A stretch of DNA of 64,000 nt from Chiridota heheva (Eukaryota > Echinodermata > Holothuroidea > Apodida > Chiridotidae), in assembly GCA_020152595.1 (NCBI GenBank), contig JAIGNY010003802.1, forward strand, positions 1 to 64,000, given 5' to 3'. Below the pieces are notes generated by a model. That model did not search any database. It was not told where the DNA came from and saw only the letters and a list, made by a program, of their open reading frames with translations. Every line of letters begins with the position of its first letter. Within the stretch, counting starts at the first letter, position 1. The position numbers were made by a program, and so were the translations under genes. Below are positions 44,333 through 56,079 of this stretch, one piece after another.

Positions 44333-45009
44333 ATATGTTCTTATATAGTTTATGAATACACAATGATGTCATAAAGTAAACAATACACTGATTAAAGTTA
44401 AGGTCCCCTTGGAAAGTGGCTGGGGCATTTGTGGGGACAAACACCATTCAGTTACACTCTTATAGGCCCAGTGGGGTGAAAGGGTAAAGGCTGGCTTGGC
44501 CTTGTCCTTCTCACTCATATCCAATTGGAAGTAACTAGACCTTAAGTCGAGGGATGTAAACTACTTGGCACCGCCGAAGGTGTTAAATGATTGTTTGATC
44601 TTAGAAAAAGCAGACAAATCTATTTTCGTCTGTTTATTCTACAAATATAAACATTTACAGGAGAAAGAATCAAGTCAAGAACATGATAATGCAAGATTTC
44701 TTGAGGAGTTCTGCCATATGGGAATATCAATTTAAAAGGATGTATAAACTATTGCATATGAAAGCACCAGCTAAAATCTATGTAGTATTTATTAAAATAT
44801 ATTGAAAACTACTAGGGTCACGTCGGTCAATCGCGGACAGTTAATGTTTATTGCCGATTGGTTCTTACATTCTACACCTAGCAATCCATTACTACACATT
44901 CTAATTTTGCACCCTCCCCTTTATTTATCTAAAGCAGGGTATACCCAAGTAATGTTCTTTTCAACTAGTTTTAACCCACTTACAACTACATCCATTGAAA
45001 TGGCCTTTA

Positions 45010-45835
45010 CTCAGGTCTCTTAATACAGAGCCGCAAACATACCCTTTGTGACAACTTGGCCAGGATTTGTGTCTACAAACTTATCAACAGCCTTTTTCCA
45101 CTGTTCCTTTTTCGGTTTGAAAAATGACACATCTAATGGTTGGGTTAAGCATGATGAGTGGAGAGATAGATTATACAGGAGTATGTTGTTGACTGATATG
45201 TATGTCAGTATAACTGCTATGCCCATCAAGTAAAGAACTACAGGCCTCTGTTGTGGATGTGATGAGTGAATATATTAATGAGCCATCCATAAAAGAGGGA
45301 TGTGTCTATCCAGCCACTCCTACTGACCTCAAAATGCATTGTCTACTGAACTCCAATCAGCTTTGCCCCTGAAAATAAATGAAAGAGAGGGAAGAACATT
45401 TGCACAAGCACACACATCAGTAGTAATAGATTGTTTGGAGTCCTGATGCAACCTGGTACGAATGCCTTGCCGCTTGGTTCATGACAACCCTACCAGATTT
45501 CACCTGAAGTGCAAAGCTTGACTTATCAACGTAGATTTGAGAGGCACTGGTGATATTGAGACGTAAAAATCTTCTGAAAACCAGTTGTCTGTGTTTCCCA
45601 GTGCTACACGAAATCACCCTGCTCAATTGTAAGGCCTCTGTATTACACAAAAATAGTTCAGGATGACATAAAAAGGTACCACCAATCTTTACCTGCCTTA
45701 TTTTCTCCAAAACAGGACATCTATTTACCTGTTTTCTGAGTAATCTATTACACAATTTCCAAAATCTGCTCCCTGGTTCTTCCGTACTGGATTAGATTCA
45801 TTTCCACAGCCCACGCTGCAATGTCATTCTCTACA
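45010..45835 (-). pseudogene. pogo/Tigger-like DDE transposase remnant
   Basis: On the - strand: DIAAWAVEMNLIQYGRTREQ (45830-45770, after the N-terminal HTH), AGKDWWYLF near 45690, KSSFALQVKSGRVVMNQAARHSYQVASG (about 45525-45435), a gap with SGWIDTSLFYGW and DGHSSYTDIHIS in other frames (about 45340-45190), then LTQPLDVSFFKPKKEQWKKAVDKF (about 45150-45075) and VVTKGMFAALY. This matches the DDE_1 order of pogo/Tigger transposases (…SGW…DGHSSH…QPLDV..F.P.K..W). At least three frameshifts and stops inactivate it. Confidence 0.7.
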
Positions 45836-46932
45836 GATGGAGGCAAAACTGGGTTTTATCCTGGCTTGGCTGCCAGGTCAAAATTTCCACTCACTATATC
45901 GTCTTGGTCCATTGTTTCTCCTTGGTCTAAATTGGCCTTGTTGTGTTTGGACAGCTTTAATCAAGTCCTCGATTTGTTTCTGCTGGGCCTTGATCTGCTC
46001 AGTTTGCTTCTCAACAATTTTGGCTAGTTGACTGTCTGCTCTCACTTCCTCAGCAGCCCCATACCTTGTCCTACTGGTTGTCTGTTTCGTTGCCTTTCCA
46101 AACCATTCAAGAGCTTGGTCTCTTGCTTTGGAAGAAATTGATATCTGGCTTCTCTAAATTAAGACGCCGCAACTCCCTCCGGAGGCCTTCATCTCGTGCA
46201 GCTTCAGCCAATCTCCCTTTGAGATTCTTTCCTCTGCAAGGTTGGAAGGAGGGATCCTCTGCAAGGTTGGAAGGAGGGATCCTCTGCAAGGTTGGAAGGA
46301 GGGATCCTCTGCAAGGTTGGAAGGAGGGATCCTCTGCAAGGTTGGAAGGAGGGATCCAGCTGAACAATACGGTCATACAGATCCACCAGCTCTAGGGAGC
46401 AAGCTATCAGGTCTTCGCCCTCCCTCTGCCTGTACGAGAAAAAACGCTGTTGTAACTGGGCTAGGCTCTCTCCCTCACTAAACACTTTAGAGAGAATGCT
46501 TAGAATCATCTTGGGGTCATTTAGGATAGCTTCCCCTGGTCCTGCTATCTCCCTCCTGGCTTTTCCTCCCAGGTGGTCTATTATGAAATTTGCTTCTTCC
46601 CTGCTGCTGAGCCTTCTGGCAGTGATCTGTCCTCGAACATCCCTGATCCATTCCTCTATTGTTGGATCTAAGGGTCGCTGTGGCCTGTCTCTGAAGCGTT
46701 CGACTTTCCGATCCGTTGAAACATAAACCAGCTGCTGTATCGGAGAAGTAACATTTTCCGTTTCAGTGTCTGATGAAGCGGCATCTCTCTTTAGGGCCTC
46801 AATCTCGGTAGCAGCTTTAAGGGACCTAGCCCGCTCCCTCTCAAGGGCCTCTTTGAAGGACAGCAGTTCGAGTTTAAGGTTAATCAACTTTAGACATTTT
46901 TTAACATTCACTTTAGCGTTTACGATAAGCAA
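45836..46932 (-). pseudogene. Ty3/Gypsy-type gag fragment
   Basis: The frame from 46932 reads a coiled-coil-like N-terminus, then RKVERFRDRPQRPLDPTIEEW, LSSREEANFIIDHLGGKARREI and IVQL, a retroelement capsid-type (PNMA/Gypsy gag) pattern. A 25-bp minisatellite (46235-46355) then scrambles the frame. Downstream pieces continue as LAEAARDEGLRRELRRLNLEKP (about 46200-46135) and QTEQIKAQQKQIEDLIKAVQ (about 46000-45940). No protease or reverse transcriptase follows; pogo sequence begins instead. It is a broken copy. Confidence 0.65.
46235..46355 (-). repeat. 25-bp minisatellite inside gag, five copies
   Basis: CCTCTGCAAGGTTGGAAGGA plus GGGAT is repeated five times almost exactly. Because 25 is not a multiple of three, translation cycles through three frames, giving the alternating PSFQPCRGS, LLPTLQR and IPPSNLAED peptides. 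Confidence 0.9.
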
Positions 46933-47030
46933 AATGGATCCTACCTCAAATGAGCCTCACAGCCTTATTCACCAGCAGCCTTTGTACCCAAACCATGCTG
47001 TCTTGAAGAGGGGTTTCAATCTTGACACAT

Positions 47031-47048
47031 GTCCTGCCGACTACGCCA
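47031..47048 (-). other. Candidate primer binding site of the Gypsy element
   Basis: On the - strand, TGGCGTAGTCGGCAGGAC begins two bases after the candidate LTR end (TGTCACA). A TGG start, complementary to a tRNA CCA end, at this distance is the expected layout. The tRNA was not identified. Confidence 0.45.
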
Positions 47049-47050
47049 AA

Positions 47051-48331
47051 TGTGACAGGGTGGTGAAATAACGACACAACAGTTCTATTCTGCTTGCACC
47101 ATTATATTGTTGTTCTTGTGTCAACCAAAAAAAAACCTACAAAATACCAAAAAAAAGAACGACACTAATATAAGCGTATAGTATGATACCTGAATATGAA
47201 AATTGATATGCACAAGATGATACATCGATGAGCTCAAAACTCTACATTCCAGGCAAAATACAAGATGAATGCTGCAAAATAAATAAATTCTGTCCTTGGA
47301 AGTACAGATGTGCATCCCTTTAAAGGTCTCACAGATGTGACTGGCTCCGTGGAGAAGACATGTTCCTCTAAAGAAAACCTATACATGCGCAAGTAGAATA
47401 GTAGTCTATATCATATGCTGTTCACCATAACGTCAGCGAAGCACCACTGAATACAGGGAAAGTCCCTATAATATTAAGCTAACTCATGCATGACATCCTA
47501 ACAACACCTGAACATTAAGTATACGGACTTTAAGAACCCTTAAGGAATCCTAGATAAGGAACAAGGAAGCATGCTACCCCTAAAGAAAGTACCGTAATCA
47601 CGAAAATAACCAATGTTCACCAGGCCCCTTCAAGGTCATCCAAAACAACATGAGGATCTGGAGGTGAGGGTAACCCCATAAATTTATCAGACCAGGCCTA
47701 CAAATACAGCATCTATATGATAATTGATATGACTGGCAGAACTATATAGTCTTAACAAGAACTTAAGCACTAAACATATGATCATATGCATCAAATTAAC
47801 TTTTATAGAGTCGATTAACAGCTCATTTGATATAAATTGATGTAGAGGAGCCCTTTTATCAGGCTAAGAACTCATGACAATACCAACATTTCACATCTTG
47901 CAATTATACATACTCATGTCTAGCTCATAAATAAAGTTGTGGTAATTAATCACCTAATAAGGGAGCCTACACTAAGTGCTTAGCATATGACTACAATGTT
48001 AGCCTATGTACACTGGAGTTGAGAAATCAATAAAACTTGCAGTAACTCACCCCTCTTCAAAGTACAAATAAACTTCCTTTTAAAAGATCATCACTTTTGT
48101 GGTTGTTCTTCAGATGCATAAAAAACCTTTCACTTAAAAATCAACATCAGAAGGTAAGTTCTCATTCAGAATCGAAAGGATTATAGACATCAGGTAAATA
48201 ACTCAACAGGTAAGAAAATAGGTTAACTAAGTGGTCCTAAAAAAAGAGGGCTCCTAAAAAAAGAGGGCTCCATTCACAAACCACTTGGAGGTGGCATACA
48301 ACAATTAGGCCTTATGAACCTCTATGTCACA
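47051..48331 (-). mobile_element. Candidate 5' LTR of the Gypsy element
   Basis: The block has inverted ends TGTGACA (47051) and TGTCACA (48325-48331), starts directly upstream of a plausible primer site, and precedes gag by about 120 bp in element sense. The second LTR is not in the window as far as I can see, so the boundary rests on the end motif alone. A 17-bp direct duplication (CTCCTAAAAAAAGAGGG) sits near 48237-48271. Confidence 0.4.
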
Positions 48332-51300
48332 CATGATTAAATGTAAAAATTCAGATTGAACTCAAATTTTGAAGAGCTTTAAATGTATGCAAACTATTTT
48401 TAACTGATTTTTATTAAAAGTTTGTTATTTGTATGTTTATTTCTTTCCAATTTAAACACAAGTTGTTGAACATGGCGAATATTGTGAAAAATATTATAAT
48501 GCGCATGACACAGATGCACGCTAATTTCAATGGGAATTAATATTATTTAAGAAAATTACAGTAAATGTAGTAATAATATAGGGTTACCATAATGCAAGTT
48601 AAAAAGTATATTGCTGTGCATGTTTAATACATTTGTTCTCTTGAAATGGGACAAACTTAAAATATTGTATCGATATATGTGGTCCTGATTCAAGGCCCAC
48701 AGGAGCACTTCGGTCATAATGAAATTATTTTCATCAGCTCAAATTTGATTTTCACCAGAAAATTTAAACGGCCAGTTATCGTCTCTAACATAGAGGATAT
48801 TTCAAGTCAAGCATTTTGATTGGTTGAAATACAATGGTCCAATGTGCACTCATAGTGATTGGCCAATCAGTAATCGTTTTGGAATAAAATGCTGTGTAAA
48901 TACCATTACTACAATTGATCAAAATATCGCCTTATGGCGGATTTCAAAAAGCTCATTCTTGCTTGTCAAAAACCACAATAATTTCTGAGATATTAGCCGT
49001 CTAAACTTTCTGCTTTGCTGATTCAATGAAAGGATCTATTGTTAACCAGCTTCATCACACAAGTGTGCAGTGTATTTGCTTGCCATATTAGTTCAGGATA
49101 GTGGAGCAGAAAGCTTACTGAGCAACAATAATTGGTTGTTTATTGGCATTTAGAGTTAAAGGATTTGTCTGGAGTGGGAATGCATGACTACCTTAATTGA
49201 TACAGTTAAGATGTAGAAATATTTTCAGCACAGAGCCTAACGGTCTTTACTCTTATAAGGTCACTGCTCGCAATTGATTACCTCATGGTGTTGCTGCATT
49301 TTGTGAGGCGGTTGAATAACATTGCTCAGTAATAAATAAATCTGTTTAGATTGACCACAATTACCAACTAAACCAACAATTCGGTAACAAATCATTTATA
49401 TTCTCAACAACGAGTAAATATGTTTTATCACCTTTGTTTATTAACACAGGAATTATATTAAAACAAAGGAAGTGGTCATGAAAAAGACTGACATTAGCTG
49501 TACCTTTATTATAAGAAAGTATGGATATTTTAGACCTCTTCACAAATTTTCAGGGTTCCTGGATTAGTGGCAATTGGATAGTTGCCCGGGGCATTTCATT
49601 TACGTTCCAGTGTATGCATATTATTGTAGAAAATTGCATTTCTCTATAATGGTTGATATTTTCATTAAAAACATATATACACAATTGTTGAGTTTAAATG
49701 CTTGATATGAAGTCAATAATCAACAAGGGGATAATAAAATTTGTCTGTAAATGTCAGTTTCAGGGAGAGAATTTCCCTCAGTAAAGTTACAGAACATAGA
49801 TAAGATTTATACGGGATTGCAATGTGGTGATGAAGAGAAAGGGGAGGGGGGGATGTAAGTTTTTTTTCCGTATGTTCATTTTTTTATGATAAATTTTGTG
49901 TATCCTTGTGTATTTCATGGTTTTGCCCACCCTGTTTCAGTAAGCAAAATTAATTTTTATGACTGCTATTGCATTGTTTATTTGTATACGGCATTCTAAA
50001 ACTTGTCCTCAACCCTTGCAGAAGCTGCACCAGGATTTTGATGCTAGGGGAAAGAGAGGGGAAGCTTTGTCTCATTTTAGGCAAATTTATCAGACAAAAA
50101 TTGTGACCTTACAAAAAATATTGGAAGGAGGAGGAGGGGGAAGGATTTTATGAAATTTCCTCTTGCCCCGTCACTGGGATTGTCACCCTTTCTCAAGATA
50201 TCTTGGACATTGGCCTACACAGGTGAGGATAAAGGGAAGTTAACACAAGACATTTTTTATTTAAATATTTTAAGAGCATATGAATATTTTAAAATTTTCC
50301 CCTCCCCTGGTTCTAGGTCAGTATATGCTGGCTTAAAAAAATTCAATATAAGCCTGGGCTACGGTTATGAAAGCTTTACGGTGAAAACTGGTGCTAAATT
50401 TCGCCGCTCCGTGTTAAGTTTAATTAGATCCTATGGGCTATGATATAAACTAGAAACAAACGCTTTTATTTTTCAGGGTTTGATCAATTCACAAGTTGAA
50501 GTTTTTTTGTTTTGTTGAACTAAAATAGGCCTAAACCTGTAAACTTTGTGAAAAGAAAAGACACAAAACAAACTAGTTTCTAATTTATTTCTCCATTTAC
50601 GTTTTGTATGAAAACACACAAATGCTTTGAAAATGTATTAATGCTCTGAAAAATGGAATAGCCTATTTAAATTGATTAAGACGATGATTTATCTGTTGGA
50701 ATTATAAAATAAGAGAGTGAAAAAGTTGAAAATCAGTATATATATATTTTTTTATGCATTTTATCAAATCCTGTGAAACAATTTTAATGTAGCGCCTGCT
50801 GTACACTTGCTTTAAAAGAACCAACATATTGAATTTGTAACATAATATAGCCTATAGTACATGCCACTTTTCACTTCAGAAAGTCAAATTTAAAAAAAAT
50901 GATAATTTCACCAACAAACAAAGGGCAAACAAAAGAGATTATCTTTTGTTGAACTTTCGGAGTTAATCCCCATTCATACCTAGATGAACTTAGTAAGCTT
51001 ACACACATTGTACAGTGCATTAGTTGCATGCAAACTAAGAGTGAATGCGTACGCTCGTTTTTTGAGTTGACTTTGACTCAGGAACTGATAAACACTAAGG
51101 GGCAATGAACTCCTTTGTTTAAGGGAAAATATGGATAAACATGTCATTTAGGGAGAATTAAACTATTATGGACTTAACTAAAAAGTTACAAATTGTAACA
51201 ATATGATTAGGGAGTTGTTATAGAAAGAGAAATCTCTGGTAAAGCCCTTTTTGTAAGGGTGAGTTTACCACATGGCCAAAACTATTAGCACTCTCAGCAT
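48332..51300. other. Intergenic, nothing recognised
   Basis: About 3 kb of AT-rich DNA with only short open frames and no conserved motif. Non-coding repeat fragments are probable but not assigned. Confidence 0.4.
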
Positions 51301-51339
51301 CTCCATAATACCCACAAAAAAAAACAGTGGACTCCATTT

Positions 51340-51600
51340 GGGATTTCCGAATGGTTCCAAATGGTTTGATAATTTCTAACTGTTTCCAAATGGTTTTACT
51401 ATTTCCCAAATGGAATTTTTTTATTTTCCAAATGGAAATTCTTATTTCCAGTTGAAAATTATTTTTTCCATTTGGAAAATTGATTTTCATTTGGAAATTA
51501 TGTGGGACCATTTGCAAATTGAATGTTTCCAATTGGGATTGAAATGGGATTTTCTTAAAAACCATTTGGGATATCATTTTGTAAACTGGAGATTCCAATT
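51340..51600. repeat. Cluster of CCATTTGG / CCAAATGG words in both orientations
   Basis: Within about 260 bp the word CCAAATGG or its complement CCATTTGG, usually extended to TTCCAAATGG, occurs about a dozen times, alternating in orientation. The open frames over it are Phe/Gln/Lys-rich and reflect the repeats. It is a short-period, partly palindromic degenerate array. Confidence 0.6.
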
Positions 51601-51881
51601 ATACAGAATAAACTTTAAAATTTGAATGCTGATGGGGCTATAGTGAGGGCATATTTTTCTTGAGTGTCAAAAATATTTGAATACACTATATACCTTATTG
51701 GTTGGCAAGCACTTCCGACAGTCTGAATCACATGTGCCAGGCTCAATTATTTGACTCAAAAACTTTAATGAAGAAAACAATGAGTTGTAGAACGTTGTAA
51801 AAAACCCAAATATTTTTAAAATATTTTTGATGCTCAAATATTTACAGCCGGACAAAATTGTTTATATACTTTGTAATTATG

Positions 51882-51969
51882 CTCATTGTTTATATACTTT
51901 AGTAATTACTACAGCCGAGGCAAAGCTCATTGTTTATATACTTTAGTAATTACTACAGCCGAGGCAAAG
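51882..51969 (+). repeat. 44-bp perfect tandem duplication
   Basis: The unit from CTCATTGTTTATATACTTT to GCCGAGGCAAAG occurs at 51882-51925 and 51926-51969. A partial diverged copy precedes it (about 51856). Perfect identity suggests a recent event. Confidence 0.9.
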
Positions 51970-53103
51970 TATTAAGTGCATTATTAATCATGAAAGTTGC
52001 TCTTTGGGTAAGCTATTTTAAGCCTAAAAAGTTTTCAGTAGAAAATCTTGCAACAGACAATATCCTTTTGTTCCTGTTTTAATGTCACCAACATTGCAGA
52101 ACTTTCATCTACCATTTTTAGAATTAAATTTTGTATACCAAACAGCCAAATTCACTCTTCGTTAATGGAAATTGTCTGGGTTCCAGTATCTCTTCCTTAA
52201 AGAGATGGTTTTATATATAAAAAGAATTATGTGGATGTTAAAAAACAAATAAATGTTCCTGTTTTTTTTTAAATTTCTGATATCTTTAAGCAGGAAGCTG
52301 TTATTTAGACCCATATGATACATTTAAATACATTTAAATGTCAGCAACTTTTCAGCTGAGTGCTCTTTAGAATGCAAAACACGAGTGGGTCTATAAAAGG
52401 CCCCACAACTTTACATTCTTAGCCAAATGGGTAAGAGTGTATACATTGTGTATGTTATCACTTGTACACTATATCAAACTTAAATCTAACAAACAAATGA
52501 TGTAAAGATAATATTTGCTTCATTTAATTCTGCACATGAAATGGATTTTTGTAGAAGAAGATATTATGCCTGCACTAAAATACCAAAATGATTGAAGTAA
52601 TTGTCTGGTTATATGCCCAGCATACAAGAAAGCCCAAAAACAGCAGCCAGTTATACCACTCACTGTCCTTCCAATACTTTCTTTCTGTGACTGGCCGAGA
52701 AAATCTTGTAATCACTGAGGGGGGCATTAATGTTGTCCATTTTCTCATTAAGTAGAGAGAGGTTGTTTGGTGTACCTTCATAGAAGTCACTCCTTGCAAG
52801 TGAGTCAAACCATAATTCTGTAATTTGTCGAGTCACACCTAGTAGTAAGCAGTGCATAAAGTTTAGGGGAAAACCTTTTACTACAAAAGAGTGAGGCAAA
52901 TTTAACAGTGGAGTTAACCTTTAACCCCCCCTAACATTCCTTCCCTCCTCTAATGCAGACTGCATGTTCTGAAGCATGCCCTCTTCCACTCTATTGGTGT
53001 AGTCACAGACATCAACAGGATATCTCACAACTCTATCTAAACATTTCCTGGGTTGAAGCACTGTGAACACCCATAGTACCCATTAAATTGGACAACATTT
53101 TCT

Positions 53104-53595
53104 ATTTGAGCTTTAGCAGAGGCATCAACATAAAGGGAAAAGTTTACTATGAAAGATTTCATCATTATCATTCCATGTTTATCCTTCATTAGACAATTTC
53201 TTTGCCTCTTTGACAAATTGATTGAGAAAGATGGTCATGTTTGGTTTTGTGTTACCACACTATGCTCCATATAAAGAACCAAATTCTCTTTTCTAAGTTT
53301 TGGGGTAGCTCGTTGATTATCAAGTAAATAGGTCATTAAGAAAATTTTGAAGAACAAAAAATAGGCATGACAACATTTTGCATTTGAGCTTTAGCAGAGG
53401 CATCAAATAAAGGAAAAAGTTTACTGAAAGATTTCATCATTATCATTCCATGTAAATCCTTTGTAGACAATTTCTTTGCCTCTTTGAAAATTGATTGGGA
53501 TAGTCATGTTTGGTTTTTGTTACCACACTATGCTCCATAAAGAACCAAATTCTCTTTTCTAAGTTGATTACCATTAAGAAAATTTTGAAGAACTG
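53104..53595. repeat. Diverged tandem duplication within the EnSpm remnant
   Basis: TTGAGCTTTAGCAGAGGCATCAA to AAGAAAATTTTGAAGAAC occurs at 53104-53352 and, with small deletions, at 53383-53595. The copy with more deletions is frame-disrupted, so the duplication probably followed loss of function. Confidence 0.8.
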
Positions 53596-54061
53596 ACTGA
53601 ATTGAAGTTGTATGAAAAATTATTTTTCTGACATATTTTCTGGTATACATCTCCATCAAAAATTTTCAATATTATCTTCATTCATTTTTATCCTTGAAGA
53701 TTGATATCTAAAATTTTCTCTGATATGAGATTCTTGAAAAAGAGTCTGTATTTGTGGAATGAGTAAAGATATTATAAAAAAATTCCCAGGAGATAAATCT
53801 TTCGTCACACAAGGTTGGTTACAATGAGGACATGGTGTTGAGTCATTGACATCAGAATCATAAATACAAACTGGCTGAAAGAACATGCATTCCCAATAAT
53901 TCGTTTACAAGCTGCAGAAGATTTACCAAAGCTACAGCCGGAAGCGAATGCCTCATAACAAAGGACAGTATCATCAAAATTGCTTCAGCTTTTGATGTCT
54001 GAATGCCAGGAAAAATTGGCTCATTCAAACTCCCATCGCAATCAAAGAAGTTTGAATCTAC

Positions 54062-55122
54062 ACCTTGATCACCTTCACTATTTTGATCACCTTCACCTTC
54101 TTGATCTCCTTCACTTTCGTGATCACCTTCACTTTCTTTATCACCATCACTTTCATGATGATCACCTTCACTTTCTTGATCACCTTCACTTTCTTGATCA
54201 CCATCACTTTCTTGATCACCTTCACTTTCTTGATTACCTTCACTTTCTTGATCACCTTCACTTTCTTGATTACCTTCACTTTCTTGATTACCTTCACTTT
54301 CTTGATCACCTTCACTTTCTTGATCACCATCACTTTCATGATCACCTTCACTTTCTTGATTACCTTCACTTTCTTGATTACCTTCACTTTCTTGATTACC
54401 ATCACTTTCTTGATCACCTTCACTTTCGTGATCACCTTCACTTTCTTTATCACCATCACTTTCATGATGATCACCTTCACTTTCATGATCACCTTCACTT
54501 TCTTGATCACCTTCACTTTCTTGATCACCTTCACTTTCATGATCACCTTCACTTTCTTGATCACCTTCACTTTCTTGATCACCATCACTTTCTTGATCAC
54601 CTTCACTTTCATGATCACCTTCACTTTCTTGATTACCTTCACTTTCTTGATTACCTTCACTTTCTTGATCACCTTCACTTTCTTGATCACCATCACTTTC
54701 ATGATCACCTTCACTTTCTTGATCACCATCACTTTCTTGATTACCTTCACTTTCTTGATCACCTTCACTTTCTTGATTACCTTCACTTTCTTGATTACCT
54801 TCACTTTCTTGATCACCTTCACTTTCTTGATCACCATCACTTTCATGATCACCTTCACTTTCTTGATCACCATCACTTTCTTGATTACCTTCACTTTCTT
54901 GATTACCTTCACTTTCTTGATCACCTTCACTTTCTTGATCACCATCACTTTCATGATCACCTTCACTTTCTTGATTACCTTCACTTTCATGATCACCTTC
55001 ACTTTCGTGATAACCTTCACTTTCTTGATTACCTTCACTTTCATGATCACCATCACTTTCGTGATCACCATCACTTTCATGATCACCTTCACTACCTTGA
55101 TCACCTTCACTTTCATGATCAC
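54062..55122 (-). repeat. 18-bp coding minisatellite, about 59 units
   Basis: The + strand unit GATCACCTTCACTTTCTT, with variants (GATTACC, CCATCAC, TTTCATGATC), runs about 1.06 kb. In the transposase frame it encodes Glu-Ser-Glu-Gly-Asp-Gln variants (ESEGDQ, ESDGDH, ESEGNQ). Two imperfect insertions add three bases (CATGATGATCACC near 54157 and 54463), keeping frame. Because the unit has no stop in several frames, long false frames also run on both strands; those are not genes. Confidence 0.93.
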
Positions 55123-55524
55123 TGCTGTCTGCATCCTGAAAGTCAAAAGGAGGTTCTTGATAGTTGTCATCACTGTCATCATTATGAGTTTCCTCAGCTT
55201 CATAAAAGACATCATAGGCAACTCCATTTGATGGGTTTATTTCAAGGTTTGAATCATCAGAACTGTCTGGAAAGAATAGGTTATTTTGTGACAAACCAGT
55301 TGCATCCGAGCTGCATTCATCACTCGCTGTTTTTATTTTGTGTTAAAATGTCCTCTTCGATTACTTCACTTATACACTAAAAATTCTTTTATTGTTGTTT
55401 CAGAAGTGTATTTGGCATTTTTCCCCTTTGTTATTTTTCCAAGTATGTCCACCCCAAGTAAAGCTCCCAAGTTGAGTAGCTTAGGGAAGTTGGTTGTGTG
55501 CGCTAAATTATTTTTAGCTAAAAA

Positions 55525-56075
55525 TTAAAGGCACTGGAATGCTTGCACCATTCCAACTTCTGGAATTTCAACTGGAACTTTTAAGATGGCAACCACATTT
55601 TTTGAATGAAGAAGATCATTTTTCACAGAGTCCTTATGCTCAGAAGATTGTTCATGTTTCTTTACTGTTTGCAACCTAATCCTCACGCTAGGCGTTGTAT
55701 TCCACACAGTGCGACCAAATGGGGTTTTGTTGTATTTTTTACAAAGAGTACAATACATGCCCTCGTTTTCTTTATAAATTAGTTAGGGTCGATTTTTTTT
55801 CCATTTCAGGTAAAAATTGATGGGCAAGCTTTTTATTTTTATGAAGAACTAGTTCCACTGGTGACGGTGTGTATAGGCTTGATTTCCATGTCCAACCCAG
55901 ACCCAGCAGTACAGCTGCTTTTTCCCATCCCCATAGCTACCACTGCTGCGCTAGTGGATTCCCCATGATCATCCGCTTCACAATCACTTGTGACAATGTG
56001 ATCACTATTGTGTTCATCATCATCAGGTTTTTTTTTGCGTTTTCCAAAAAAACTAGTGATGGTTGATTGAGACAT
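55525..56075 (-). pseudogene. hAT-like transposase N-terminal fragment (KIAA1586-type)
   Basis: A frame from 56075 starts MSQSTITSFFGKRKKKPDDD, like many hAT-derived genes that begin with a short 'ITSFF' peptide. After a break, 55758-55525 encodes MYCTLCKKYNKTPFG...W...RIRLQTVKKHEQSSEHKDSV, a C2..HH zinc finger of the TTF/BED-like kind before hAT catalytic cores. No catalytic domain follows; the EnSpm N-terminus comes next. It is probably a truncated element. Confidence 0.5.
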
Positions 56076-56079
56076 AATT

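Larger units (their letters stand above)
52575..55294 (-). pseudogene. EnSpm/CACTA-type (tnp2-like) transposase with acidic repeat domain
   Basis: The N-terminal frame (55294-53858, 478 aa) starts MSQNNLFFPDSSDDSN, passes through ~350 residues of an acidic hexapeptide repeat, then DCDGSLNEPIFPG, LMILSFVMRHSLPAVAL and LLQLVNELL. The next frame has a zinc-binding PCPHCNQPC (about 53830) and QIQTLFQ. Further down, in broken frames, are YVDASAKAQIENVVQFNGYYGC (about 53130) and, after a gap, LNFMHCLLLGVTRQITELWFDS with a weak SEWYNWLLFLGF end (52870-52630). This order follows animal EnSpm/tnp2 transposases. A ~270-bp internal duplication and several frameshifts inactivate it. Confidence 0.7.

Noticed and set aside
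53980-55380. Long + strand frames (up to 466 codons, His/Leu/Phe or Thr/Phe-rich) and a second - strand frame (Lys/Val/Ile) over 54-55.3 kb
   Set aside because: They are translations of the 18-bp minisatellite, which lacks stops in several frames. Only the acidic - strand frame continues into conserved transposase sequence at both ends.
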